Origin: Melastoma dodecandrum
Taxonomy: Eukaryota > Streptophyta > Magnoliopsida > Myrtales > Melastomataceae
NCBI GenBank assembly: GCA_029817715.1
Contig: JARUPY010000097.1
Coordinates: 1-64,000 of the forward strand
Reading direction: 5' to 3'
Length of the DNA stretch: 64,000 nucleotides
Below, piece by piece: positions 1 to 12,119 of the stretch. The number at the start of each line of letters is the position of its first letter. Position 1 is the first letter of the stretch. The notes under the pieces are model-generated. The model had not been told where the DNA came from. It was given only the letters and a program-made list of their open reading frames with translations, and searched no databases. A program made the translations under genes and the position numbers.

Positions 1-1822
1 CAGCAGTCGGAACCTCGTAAGACAGAGTGAGCAACTGAATGCCTTGACTTCACAACTTGCCCGATCCAATGAATCAACAATTACAAGTTTCCGACAACCA
101 AATTCAACTTCACCTGCTGCAGAAGCTTCAGCAGCAGAAGCAGCAGTCACTGTTGGCACAACAGTCTTACCTACAGCAATCTGCCGTTATTAGTTCCCAG
201 GACCAAGATGCAACGCTTGGACACCTCACATTGTGTTCCCAAGACCATTGCTCCAAGCGAGATGAGAGGCATGTCTCAAGCAATGCCAAGCTCGTCTCAG
301 TCAACTTCCATCCAACCACAAATGATCAGAAGTAGCAGCCAGCAATTCATTCAGTTCTCAAATCAGCCGCAGCCTATAACAACTCAGCCAGAGCAACACA
401 TTCCGGTCAATGAAATTCCTGGGAATATGGGATATCATCCGAACAACATGACCAATCAAGCTTCTAATGCTGCTGGCAGTATATTGAGTGGGGTCGGAAG
501 AGGCGGGCAATCTGTCATTACAGATGATGCGCCATTTTGTCCCATGTCATCCTCTGGGAACAATTGTCAACCTATGGTTGGGATCCAGTCAATGATGAAT
601 AGAAGGATCATCCATGGCACGCCACTAAATGAAAACTTGGTGAATGGGGCTGGTACATTCTTGAGTCCGAGTATTTTAGAAACGGTTGGATCTTCTGCCG
701 GTAACACGATGAAAGACTTCCAGAAGTCTGAACTGAAGCCCTCTTTGAATGGATCCAAGAATCAAAATCAAAACCACGGGTCATTCGGCACTCAAACGTA
801 TGTGAATCCTGTTGCAGCTCAGTCAGATTACCTGGATGCGTCCTCTTCCACAACTTCGGTTTGCCTTTCTCAGAACGATGTGCACTTGCAACACAACTCT
901 GCCTCATATAATCAGCACTCGATCCTTTATAGAGATGCCAATCAGGATGGAGATATTCAGGGACATATTCGAACTTGTACTGCCTTTGGTTCTAGTTCTG
1001 ATGCTCAGGTTGGATTGCCAATGGATGCGGATTCTCTAATGGCGAAGGGTATTATGGGGTTTGGGAAAGAACTGTCCGGCGAACTTCCGTCAGCAGCCTT
1101 GCTTGCTGACTACAACCAGAAAGACACACACCGGATATCGTCTTCAATGGTTTCCCAATCATTTGGTGTCGCAGAGGTTGGTTTTGCATCCATGGATTCC
1201 CCCATAAATGAAAGCACCGTCCTGAACCGTGGTCCTTGGGGAGCTCCGCCGCCACAGTTTCAGCGCATGCGCACGTTCACAAAGGTTAGCTTTAACTGGT
1301 TGAAGGCTAAGTGAATTATTTGATAGCCAGTTTTTTTTTCCTGTCCTTTCAAAATTCTTCAGATTCATTTTGATTCCGTTCTGGTTTTCCACTAAAGGTT
1401 TATAAACGTGGAGCTGTTGGGAGATCCATCGACATCGCTCGCTACTCAGGTTATGACGAGCTCAAACAGGACTTGGCTCGGAGGTTTGGCATAGAGGGGC
1501 AGCTAGAAGATGGGCAGAGAATAGGATGGAAGCTTGTTTATGTAGATCACGAGAACGATGTGTTGTTAGTAGGTGATGATCCTTGGGGGTAAGTTCAGAG
1601 CCTTTCCACACGTTTGCCTGATCCAATAGGCCATACATCCGTGGGATCATTTCTAAAACAGCACTCATCTCTGCTGCTTGCTGCAGGGAGTTCGTTAACT
1701 GTGTCCGGTGCATCAAGATCCTATCTCCTCAGGAAGTACAGCAGATGAGTCTGGATGGAGACGTCAGTAACAGTGTGCTCCCAAATCACGCCTGCAGTAG
1801 CTCCGACGGCGGAAACATCTGA
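1..1822 (+). CDS. ARF19: Auxin response factor, class A (ARF7/ARF19 type), 3' part
   Basis: ARFs are nuclear transcription factors that bind auxin-response elements and are repressed by Aux/IAA proteins through a C-terminal PB1 domain. Visible here are the Gln/Ser-rich middle region (from about 57 to 1284) and the PB1 domain in three exons: up to 1284, 1398-1588 and 1687-1822. All junctions are GT-AG and in phase. The PB1 part includes [20 protein letters not shown] and ends in QQMSLDGD plus a short Ser-rich tail, as in ARF7/19. The B3 and ARF domains lie before the window. Odd points: the Q-rich reading frame runs from 57 to about 212 and then continues one frame over, so there is a probable frame break near 210. 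A second break near 56-60 is possible. The usual E of DPWEEF is G. Without these breaks the C-terminal half would be a normal class-A ARF. The choice of ARF7/19 over ARF5 or ARF6/8 rests on the PB1 tail. Confidence 0.85.
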
Positions 1823-2581
1823 AGATATATTCCTCTCACGCACACTCATCTGTCCTGTCAGCAGAACCAAAGAGCTTGATCTTTCCACGAGCATCTTGTC
1901 AGGAGCAATCTCGCACTTTGACAGTGTATGCACAACTGTCACACGACACTGACTCTTAAAATGCAGCAGATGCGGACCATTGTCAAAGAAAGAAAGATCG
2001 TACGTAGTCAATAGGGTCGCGGCTGTGCAGCTGGGGACGATATCCCAACCCCGGAGAGATTAGAGATCAGGGAAAGCGGAAAGGAATGGCAGTCATGCCG
2101 ATTCCTGTTGTTCATGTTATGTAGCAGGAGGAAATGAATGAATGTGAGTTGTCGTTGGATCATGTAGGGCTATCCTTCCTAAGTAGTAACATGTATTGTA
2201 ATGATTGAGTGAAAAATTTAAACGTTTGTTTCGAAATTGGAACGAAGAAAGTTGGTTTACATGGAACGTACATAAAATAATCATTTATCGAATGTTTATA
2301 CCAGAACGAAGGCAGATTGGTTTCGTCTGAGAAATTTTGAGTTTGCAACTCACTGAACTTAAGAAGTCAGGACAGTTTTTACGAGGATGTTATAATAACT
2401 ACAACTACGAAGACACGAAGCGTTGGGCGGAGAATTCAATCGCGGTTCTTCCTCGAAAGCATCGCCCTCCTCCCCTCTCTGTCCTGCTTTTTAGCCTTCC
2501 CTTCTTGATTCGGTCATCACCCCCTTCCCCATTTCTGCTTGTCCTCTTCGTCTTCCTCTCTGTCTTTGCCATCGCGTAGAG
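1823..2581. other. ARF 3' flank and CAC2 5' flank
   Basis: No gene is seen. The first part is presumably ARF 3' untranslated sequence. A CT-rich stretch at about 2450-2570 just before the next ATG looks like a 5' untranslated leader. Confidence 0.5.
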
Positions 2582-5500
2582 ATGGAGGCCACATTCCCTG
2601 CCTGCAAATCCCTCGCCTTGCATCCCGTGAGTCATTCGCATTTGCCTATCTATCTATTTGTTTGCGGTTTGAAATTCTGGGTCGGCGGGCGTTGTGTCTT
2701 TGAGTGCATTTTTTTTTAGGGGGGGGGGGGGGGGGTTCTGGGTTATGATGACGGGGCCTCGTTTGTGGGATCCGTATGGGAAAGGCGATTCCTTTGTCGA
2801 GTGATTCTGTCACTTTCTAGTGGTATCACATGTGGAGTAGTCGAAGCGCGGGGCCTGTTGTCGGCTACATCAGTTGGTTGATCGTTTCCTTGTTTTCGAC
2901 CCATTTTGCTGTGCAGGGTTTGTTTTTCAGAAAGGCTGGCGAAATCCAGAGTTCGCAGTGCAGCTTCCTCGTGGGAAGTAGGGTGAATTTCCCAAAACAG
3001 AGAGCTCGAGCCATTACTGTCGGCCATACATCGAAGAGGCGCGGGGAAGCTCTGACTGTAACTTGCCGGTCCGAGAAGATTCTCGTGGCGAATAGGGGTG
3101 AGATTGCCGTGAGGGTTATTCGAACTGCACACGAGATGGGTATCCCGTGTGTAGCCGTTTATTCTACCATCGATAAAGATGCACTCCATGTGAAGTTGGC
3201 TGATGAGTGGGTTTGTATTGGTGAAGCCCCAAGCAGCCAATCGTAAGTGCCTTGATGAGAAGTTTTCCCCATTTGTGCCTAGCCAGGCTGGCTAAAATTG
3301 TGAAAAGGAAGATCGTGTTCTGGATATTGATATCTCCTAATCAGGAGAAGTTTCTATTCATATAAAAATGACTTATGAATTGATATGTAACCAGGTTCGC
3401 CAGTTAATTTAGTCTTTGGCAAGATGGTCATTTGGATGATTCAATGTTTGATATTCTATGCTTGAATTGACGATGATTTTACTTGCTCGCTCATTTAATG
3501 TTTATGATAGCACCCTGACTGAATCTTCCCGAGGTGATTTTCAGGTACTTATTGATTCCGAATGTTCTCTCAGCTGCCATTAGCCGGGGGTGCACCATGC
3601 TTCACCCTGGATATGGCTTCCTTGCGGAAAATGCAGTGTTTGTTGAGATGTGCCGAGAACATGGGATTAACTTTATAGGACCCAATGTAAGTGCAAAGCG
3701 AGACTGCTGGTCTAGGATGCCTTCCATTTCTGGCGATTTCTCCATGAACATGGATAAATAGAGTCTTCTTACAAGTGCTTGCGTAGCCTAGCTAATTTGG
3801 TCGAGATGCTCGCTAGTCTCTATTGCCAGTACGGCAGTACCTAAGCTAGATGACTACTTTCTTTCTGTGGCCAGTAGCTGAATATACGTGACATCTTTCT
3901 ATGTTTCTTGCGTTAGAGTTGGACTTGGCCTCCAGACTAACAAATTCTGTGAGAAAATGTGGTAATACAAATTTTATGAATTTCAGAAAAAGTATGTTCT
4001 AAGTCTTGCAAAATCTACTATAATACTTTAATTGATCTCTATAAACTTCCTATCTTGCTTATTCTCCATCAGAAAAGAATACTATTTTTATGGTAATAGA
4101 CAATGAGCTCTGAGGAAGAGCAGGGTTGGACTTACACTGAAATCGCATATGATTTTCCTGGATGAGCTGCATTGTATTTCATCATTACATGATATATTAA
4201 TATAAATCTGCACGCCTCTTTGTTTCTGCAGCCTGACAGTATTCGAGTTATGGGTGACAAATCAACAGCCCGAGACACAATGAAAAATGCTGGAGTTCCT
4301 ACTGTACCTGGAAGTGATGGCTTGCTACAAGTAGGCTGTTCGGACATGCCATTTTCTTGTTTAATATAAGTGCGCAATTCAATAATTGTTCGTTAATAAG
4401 GCCATGTGATTATCTTAACAGAGCACAGAAGAAGCAATCAGACTTGCTGATGAGATTGGCTATCCGGTGATGATTAAGGTGAATTTCCCTGTATTAAGGA
4501 CATTATATGCTTAGTCAGCTTTATGTTTCATGGCAAAGTCTGTTCCTAATAATGATATCCACCTTTATTCTTTTTAAGAATAGTGGAGTTTGTGCTTTAG
4601 GAAATGTCTTCTGTTTAAATGTTTAAAGCATCTATAAGTTTTACTTGATTGGGTATAATGGAATTTCTTATGAAGGAATAAGTTACTTTTCAAATACAGG
4701 CAACAGCTGGTGGTGGAGGACGTGGTATGCGACTTGCCAAACATCCTGATGAGTTCGTGAAGTTGTTACAGGTATTCCACTCTACAATCTGTGATGCATG
4801 TGCTCAAATAAAGATAGAATGATAGAAACTCTTAACTATTTTTATGGAGACCGACTATATAACATAAAGTATGAGAAACAATACATGGTTATATACATCA
4901 GTTAAATGTTTTATTCCTGTTTTGAAATAAGATTTTCTTCAGCCTTAGCCTAACAAGTCTGTTTATGCCTTTCTGTGACAGCAAGCCAAGAGTGAAGCTG
5001 CAGCCGCATTCGGGAATGATGGTGTTTATTTAGAAAAGTATATTCAGAACCCACGTCACATTGAATTTCAGGTACTGACATTTCCCTTTCTTCATGCCTT
5101 TATTAAAGTTCCAAGCAACAAATATTACCATGGCATTCTCCTTGAGTAATCATTTTTGCTGTTCTCAGGAAATGTTTCTCATTTGGGTAACCATTGAACT
5201 ATTTTCTAATTAGTTATGCTGTTAATCATAGAACACAACATGATTATGGGATCAGCTCTTATATAAAAAAAACTTAGAGAACATTGTAATATGACCTGGT
5301 TGGCTCAGAGTAGGAAGATATTCACTTGCTTTGCCTCTCTGCTATTTTCGGTGCAAATTAGTCTCCCTCTGTCTTTCTGGGCCTTTTTTCCATTCAATTG
5401 CATTGAGTGATTGTTGTTAGTTGTTTGCAAATGTTGATCGACATAGTGCTGCAATTCTTTCCTCTAATTGTTTCCTCAAAGTGAAATATGTCATACATTA

Positions 5501-7948
5501 CCCAACCAGATGTTGCATTTGCTTTTGTTGAGTAGAAGAGAGTCAAGAGAGTTTTGATTTTTTAACAAAGGTTATGGGAATGCTTTGTTCATAAAGGTGG
5601 TTGAACTTCACCAGTTTTGCTCCATTTCCACTTTCCATATTCTCAGGTATTCTCTTATGTTGCTTTGCAGGTTCTTGCTGATAAATTTGGCAATGTTGTC
5701 CACTTTGGGGAGCGTGATTGCAGCATCCAGGTATTCCTGTTGGTTTCATATCTGTCTCTGTTTGGTTGTTGCCAAATTAAGATTGCCAAATCCTGTAAAA
5801 TCACAGTAATATGCTGACATGTCTCGTGATGTGATTTTTTCTTGTTCATTCCACAATAAATTTCACCGATCTCATCTCAAAGTATTTAGAAAATTGATGC
5901 ATTGATATGCAATTTCCTGATCACTAAATAAATTTTGTTGTCATTCCTATCTTGAAATGACCTAGTCGAGGTTGTTAAATTTTCAGCTTTTCACTGATCC
6001 ACTGGGTGCATCTTGGGAATTATTTATTGAGTTCCCTTCTGATCATTGAGTTTTGTACATTGAGGACCCCCCTCTTATAAATTGTTTATAGAAAGTCACT
6101 TGTCCTCGGTAATGCCGAGATCTATTGTCACTTAGTCTGCAGTTGTTGTTCTTTTCTTGACCGTTATATTGGCAATGCCTGTCTAGAATAAGAGACTTAA
6201 CTAAACCTGGGTTTTTGGAAGAGGCTCTGGTACTTGTTTTTCTGTTTCTTACAGAAGTTTGTTTACAGAGACGGAATCAAAAGTTACTGGAAGAAGCACC
6301 TTCTCCTGCATTGACTCCTGAATTACGAAAGGCCATGGGTGATGCAGCGGTTGCAGCTGCTGCATCCATTGGCTATATTGGTGTGGGGACCGTTGAGTTC
6401 CTTTTGGATGAAAGAGGTTCATTCTACTTTATGGAAATGAATACTAGAATTCAGGTGAGATCAATTTCTGGGTTATCTTGTGGGAAATGCTTTGTATGTG
6501 CCATCTAATGGCTTCTCAAGGCACTAAAACTGGCTTCTCCTGTTGTCTACTGTGCTTTTTCTCTGGTCTAAGGTCGAGCATCCTGTGACGGAGATGATAT
6601 CCTTGGTTGACCTGATTGAGGAACAGATCCGTGTTGCTATGGGAGAGAAACTCCGCTATAAGCAGGTCATGAATCTCAGACGCGGAAACTTACACGGGCT
6701 CCTTTGTTCACATCGTTGATGGCGTTTTTCAGATGTGTTTTTATTTCTGGTTGTTCTTCAGGAAGATATTGTGCTTAGAGGACATTCTATTGAATGTCGT
6801 ATCAATGCAGAAGATGCATTTAAAGGTTTCCGGCCTGGGCCAGGTACACTGTGGTATACTGATTCTCTTGCTGTAGTACCAGCTCTATACTTCCTGATGA
6901 GTTTTCCTTCTTATAGTGCTGTTCACAAAGCATAAAGTTTCCTCTTCCTTTTTTTAGCAAATTGGTGGTGTCATTTTCCTTTCCCTTGCAGGAAGAATAA
7001 CAGCCTACTTGCCTTCTGGAGGCCCATTTGTTCGCATGGATAGCCACGTGTATCCAGACTATGTTGTTCCCCCAAGCTATGACTCCCTGCTTGGAAAGGT
7101 TTGCCAGATTGTTCTTTCTTCTCAACTCAACCTCAAAGACAGTTTTGGTACTTAAGCAGTACCTGATTATGTTGCTTGTTTTGCCGGGACTGTTTGGATA
7201 GAAGCTGTTTTCCTAAGCAGTGATTGTGTCACCACTACTTCGGTCCTACAATTATTTGTTTTGATTGTGTCACCACTACTTCGGTCCTACAATTATTTGT
7301 TCTGATGTTCTTGCTACTCTATTGTCATTGCAGCTCATTGTGTGGGCTCCAACAAGGGAAAAGGCGATCGAACGCATGAAGAGGGCCCTTGATGACACTA
7401 TAATCACAGGTAAGAACAACACCATTGGGACTAGTTATTTTCTCCAAAGAATTTATGCCCTTTACCACTCCCTCCTGTTTACTCTGAAATGGATGGCCAT
7501 CCACATCTGATATCAGAATGACAGCAATCAATGTTTGTTGCAGGGGTTCCCACCACCATCGAATACCATAAGCTCATCCTTGACATTGAGGTGCCAAAGG
7601 GGATTTTGCTTTCGTGAAGAACTATGTGCCAAACCTCTGAAAAGTCAAATATTTTTATGAATCTGATTAAGTTTTGCATTCGCTGCTTGTTTCCTGCAGG
7701 ATTTCAGAAATGGCAAAGTGGATACCGCCTTCATTCCTAAGCACGAGGATGAGCTCAGGGAGGTAAGAATCGAATGCAATGTATGGTATACCTTAAATTT
7801 CCATGGGTTGATCGTTTCAGAATGTTTTGTTCCCGTTGGAGAGCTGTGTTGTGGATTGTCTTCTCAATTTTTACGACATCTATCTTATTGTCAGCCTATG
7901 AAAATTGTTGCAACATCAACAAAGGAGCCCGCAAACGCCTCTGCATAG
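2582..7948 (+). CDS. CAC2: Plastid acetyl-CoA carboxylase, biotin carboxylase subunit
   Basis: This is the ATP-dependent biotin carboxylase subunit of the heteromeric plastid acetyl-CoA carboxylase. It carboxylates biotin on BCCP for malonyl-CoA and fatty acid synthesis in the stroma. Sixteen exons splice in phase to 532 residues: 2582-2626, 2917-3242, 3545-3686, 4232-4330, 4422-4478, 4700-4771, 4982-5071, 5671-5730, 6269-6454, 6573-6665, 6762-6843, 6992-7098, 7334-7409, 7544-7590, 7700-7762 and 7895-7948. All introns are GT-AG. The first ~70 residues are Ser/Arg-rich and fit a transit peptide. The N-domain starts at [16 protein letters not shown], the ATP-grasp glycine loop is [10 protein letters not shown], and the active-site segment [14 protein letters not shown] and [11 protein letters not shown] are intact. 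Exon 2 could also use a CAG at 2930, but only the acceptor at 2916 keeps phase. No lesions are seen, so it is probably functional. Confidence 0.97.
7221..7302. repeat. 41-bp tandem duplication in a CAC2 intron
   Basis: Two near-perfect copies of a 41-bp unit starting TGATTGTGTCACCACTACTT lie at 7221-7261 and 7262-7302, inside the intron between exons 12 and 13. It does not touch a splice site. Confidence 0.9.
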
Positions 7949-8391
7949 ACAGTTAATCTGCCTACAGCTTTTGACTCCATGCCAGCAAGAGAACAGCGGC
8001 TGAAAAAGGCAATTTTGGTCCAAATCGATGCCTCAAGCAAACTGTTGGCGCGGCCAGGTCCATTTATTTTAGTTTGGAATAATACCGCTGTTGTCACGAG
8101 TTCACGTGTTCATGTCCAGGGTAGTGCTACATTATCTCATTGATGTTTGTGCAAGAGTGTGCGATCTGGTCATTGCCCAACACTCTGAATCTGGAGCTTG
8201 ATTATCTCACTGATGATTTCGACGTTTTGTATGAATTTCTCGAGCTTTATTATACATGATTCTGGTTTGGATACAGGGCTAATCACAATTTGGCTTCAAA
8301 AAAACGTCTTTGCTCTGAAAAATCCCAATCCATGGAAATGCAAACTTCTCGGCAGTCTGCTTGCAGCAAAGGCTGTTACGAACTGGGTAGC
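7949..8391. other. Convergent 3' flanks of CAC2 and FKBP16-3
   Basis: No gene is seen. The stretch should contain the 3' untranslated regions of the two convergent genes. Confidence 0.5.
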
Positions 8392-9779
8392 TCATTCATC
8401 GTCCAGGCCGGGTATATACTCCAAGCTGACATCGAACACTACAGGACTGCTCGGTGCGACTCTCGGCCTCCCTGGCGCCGAAGTGAGTCCTTTTGGAAAA
8501 GCCAACTGGAATCATAAGCATTACACTACACTGATTACCAACTTTGCCAATAATAACAGTCTTCTTTCGCGAAATGGCAGAATTGGGGTTAACTTACTGA
8601 TCCCGGGATATACAGACGCCTTTTCCCTCCGACCTTCATGCTGAGGATGCCTTCGTCGAGCCCCTTAATCACCTGTTATTGATCAGAAAACATTTACTTT
8701 GCAAGAAAATGCCTAAGACCATCACATTCCCCGTCGATGATGCAAATTTAGATGTCGTAATGGAACGTACCTGGCCAGCACCCACTCGGAATATGTATAT
8801 CTGTCCTTTCTCGAGCGAGCTGAAAGTTGAAACAAGATTACATTCTAACTGCTTACTGAGATTTTAGATTTGCAGGAGGTCGTTAACTTTTTACCTGTCA
8901 AATACTTGTCCGGATGGAACCATCGCGACATAATTAGCGGCCACCTGAGATGAGAGCAAGCACCAGCATGGAGAAAGGATCTTTGTTGGCTCGCATCTCA
9001 AACATTTTCACCAAAACTAGAACCAGTAGTATTAACCTGGAAACCGATTGGCGGACTTGGTCCTTCACCGATGACAATATCCTTATATTGCAGACCCGAT
9101 TCAGTAGTTACCATTGCCACCTTATGGAGGAAACAACACATCGTCTCAGAAGAAAACTAATGAAGGCCTTCCTGACGCTCTACGCTTGCAGGGTCATGTA
9201 ACGGCACAGCCAAGATGAGATCTTGAAAACAATAATGGTGGAACATATTTGAGAACAGGGCTGGGTTATCTCACCATACATTTTCAAGCTCCTTCTCGCA
9301 AGCACTGTCGCATAGTTTGGGCTTCTCCTCAGGAGGCAACCCCGCCGCATTAGCACCGACCGAGTAGAAGAAGAGACTGGCAGGCAGTCCGCAAGTGAAT
9401 CCGATAGCATTGCGACGATTAACCATACGAATCTCTCCTCGAATTTCCTCAGGATCAGAGACATCATATCCCGAATTCGAACAGTGCACCAAGAAACCCT
9501 GGTCTCTACTTCTCAGCCTCGTCCGATTGATCGCACAAGAGCGATGACAGCAGGTGAGACCTGCAAAAACATCGAATCGGAAACCGATACATCGAATCTC
9601 ATCCCCGCTGGCATTGAGCTGCCCTTCAATTGACTAGACCCTGGATAAAACTACAAAAAGAAAGGCAGAGATTCCGGGGCACTAAATGCGTCCCTAACGA
9701 ACGAATGGAAACGAAATCGAAACTGTACGCCACGACATTCACCCTGTCGCCATTGAAGAAATAAGAAGGGGGTGGCCAT
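8392..9779 (-). CDS. FKBP16-3: Chloroplast lumenal FKBP-type peptidyl-prolyl isomerase (FKBP16-3)
   Basis: This belongs to the FKBP family of proline isomerases, of the type imported into the thylakoid lumen. Seven exons on the minus strand join in phase to 229 residues: 9779-9743, 9560-9280, 9120-9037, 8944-8895, 8819-8771, 8672-8598 and 8505-8392. The start is MATPFLFLQWRQG in a 37-bp first exon. Its donor joins CAG G to the acceptor at 9561-9563, which removes the need for any alternative start in exon 2. An RR pair before a hydrophobic stretch ending in AAGLPPEEKP fits a twin-arginine lumenal signal. Diagnostic motifs are ESGLQYKDI, GPSPPIGFQ, VAANYVAMVPSGQ, SLEKGQ, VIKGLDEGILSMKVGGKRR and FPKGLTSAPGRPRVAP. 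It is divergent from the USP gene, 563 bp away. FKBP17-type relatives are less likely. No lesions are seen. Confidence 0.93.
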
Positions 9780-10342
9780 TATCCGCTTATGTACGATTAA
9801 CGTTAAGAGGCGGGAAGAAACGGCAGTGAGTGAAGTGTAGCAAAACTTCATTACCAGGCGGAGGAGTTGACAGTGAAGGAAGGAGGGAAGACAGAGCTGA
9901 GGATGCGGAAGAAGCCATTCGCATTTCCACCCAAGTCGCACGGAAGTTGTAAGAAGAACAAAAGAAGGAAAAACATAGAAAGGAACAAAAAGAATGCGGA
10001 TAACGAACCATATCCTCTCCACCTCTCGTTATCAATTAGCGATTTTTAAAAATTTAAAAAAAAATATATGTAAAATATTTCCACTCTTTATCCAAAATGT
10101 AATTGTTGTTGTTATTATTAATGATTATTACAACGTAGGTTTTGTAAGAAACCGAATCAAGTTACGTTGAGGGGTGTAATGGATGTTTTTGTAGTTCGTT
10201 TTTAATGAGAAGTGGTTTATGTCCCCCTCCCTATTTCGACCAATATAACCATAATTCAAAACACAAGATAAAAAGTTGCAAGGCGTGGAGAACAAGAATG
10301 GTGTAGGAAGGAAGGAAGAGCACGTAGAGCACAACAAGGAAG
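9780..10342. promoter_or_regulatory. Bidirectional intergenic region between FKBP16-3 and the USP gene
   Basis: The two genes are divergent and 563 bp apart, so both promoters should lie here. An AT-rich core is at about 10040-10140. Minus-strand ORFs in the stretch are untranslated-leader shadows. No specific element is assigned. Confidence 0.4.
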
Positions 10343-11280
10343 ATGAAAGGGCGACGAGAGATCGTGACGAATGTGGCTGTGGCCGTCGACCGTGACAAGA
10401 ACAGCAGGTTCACTCTCAAGTATGCCTTGGAGAAGTGTTTGATACCCCGGGACGAGGTCATTAAGCTTGTCCACGTGAAGCAGCGGTCAGCGGAATCCGG
10501 TGATGCCGCGCATGCCGTCGTGCCGGCTGATACCCCCGATTCGTTCATCCCGTTCCGATGCTTCTGCGTCTGCAAGAAGGTAAGACGCTGAGATTCCCTC
10601 ACGATTCTTTGTTCTGTTATTTGGTGGGTCGGGGGAGGGATCAATCGTGGCGTCTCTTGCGGCCGTGCAGATGCAATCGGAGATGGTGTTGCTGGAGGAT
10701 TACGATGTGGCCACGGCATTAGTCGAGTACGTCAGACGTCATCATATCCAAGCGTTGTTCCTCGGTGCACCTTCCCGGGGCAGCTTCTCCTGGCTGTTAA
10801 AGAAGGGGGATGTGCCGCGGATGGTGATGAGGTTGGCACCGAGCTTCTGTAATGTCTACATAATAGACAAAGGCGAAGTCGTGTCAGCACGGGCTGCAAC
10901 CAAGTGGATCACGCCTCCGATATTGCAGCCCCAACAGATCCAACCCCCACCTCTGCAGTATCATCAGCTTCCGCTACCTGATCTTTCAGGGTAATTCACT
11001 CGGTCAGTTGACGTTCTTTCCTTAGCTTTCCATGTTATTTGACGTGTCGATCCGCGGCAGGACTTCCCATGATGAGGTCGAGGACAACTTGAGCATGAGC
11101 TCAGGGAGATCAAGCACAGATAGCGACTTCCTTTCCTTCTACGGGAGCTTTGAGACTGTAGGAAAACTTCCAGTGTCAGATACCAACATGACAGAAGACG
11201 AACGCGGCGGACATCAGAACAAGTTCGGGACCACCTCTCCTCGTCATTCGGAGACAGTGCCTCCTCGTGGATGCGAATGA
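10343..11280 (+). CDS. Universal stress protein domain protein, related to the N-terminus of U-box/RLCK kinases
   Basis: Three exons (10343-10579, 10671-10990, 11061-11280) splice in phase to 258 residues. Residues ~8-155 form a USP-like alpha/beta fold: VAVAVDRDKNSRFTLKYALE, KLVHVKQ, FRCFCVCK, VVLLEDYD-like MVLLEDYDVATALVEYV, LFLGAPSRGSFSWLL and VYIIDKGEV. This pattern matches the N-terminal domain of plant USP/U-box/kinase proteins (PUB33/35/51 family). The tail is proline-rich and then Ser-rich (SMSSGRSSTDSDFLSFYGSF), as in the linker of those kinases. No kinase or U-box domain follows before the stop, and none is found downstream to 12119. It is therefore a USP-only member or a C-terminally truncated copy. 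Its ligand and function are unknown. The start is the first ATG in frame, eight residues before the first beta strand. Confidence 0.85.
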
Positions 11281-12119
11281 ACATGACCCACGATATACTT
11301 CTGAGTTCCGAATCCTACTCCACATGATATATAATCCGACCATATGTCATTTGATTCTCATACTTCTGAAGCTAGTAAAGCCGCCTGAAGCCATCGTGTT
11401 CGTAGTTAGTTTATTCTGTAAAGATTCATAAACGTGAATATTATTATCCGAAGTTTAAGTGGTTTGGTGAAATCGTTATACCAAGAAGTAAGAGTTTTGT
11501 ACTGATGCACGATTAATCATAAAAAAATTCGTTAAATACAATTTTAATTTTTAGCCCGATTTTTAAAATTCGCCCGTAGTTTTAGAAAAATGACGGGCTT
11601 GAAGATTCATCCTTAAGACAAATATGAAGATATGAGTGTTCAAAATATGTCCTTATGGAGAAATAGTTGCATTCAATCAAGGCAGAAGTGGGGCATTCAA
11701 AACCCGCCCCTATTTAAGGGTTGGGAACGTGCGTTGAAAACACGCCTCTTAAAACACAGTCGTACCATTTTTTTATAATTTAGGGAGGCACTTTGACCAT
11801 CTAAGTCATCATAACTTTTATTGTCCGAGTATTCCGCTAGTGTCTTTATATTGGGTGAATGTTTAATCTCACCCAATATAAATTCGATAAGAAATAGTAG
11901 AGATGAGTTTGTCTCGGATAAAAAATTGGCGAAAAAACCTCTCCGACAATGTGTAATTTTTAAAATTTCGAACGTATTCGAATTTTCTTTTTTAAAATTA
12001 ACCCTATATCCTTGACTAAAAACCTTGTAACCCTAAATTAAATAAAAAAAGCGTAGAACTACAATGATCCAAACGATGAACGGAAAAGGCAACGGAAAAA
12101 TGGCCACCCCCTTTCCTCT
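11281..12119. other. Intergenic stretch between the USP gene and PRK
   Basis: No gene is seen. It holds the convergent 3' flanks and AT-rich sequence. A perfect 14-bp stem with a 10-base loop lies at 11845-11882 (TATATTGGGTGA and its complement), possibly a MITE remnant. Confidence 0.5.

Noticed and set aside
8198..8644. Plus-strand ORF of 148 codons
   Set aside because: It overlaps exons 5 and 6 of FKBP16-3 in antisense and has no family features.
9651..10022. Long minus-strand ORF upstream of FKBP16-3
   Set aside because: Only its internal MATPFLFLQWRQG piece is coding (exon 1 of FKBP16-3). The rest is leader and intron.
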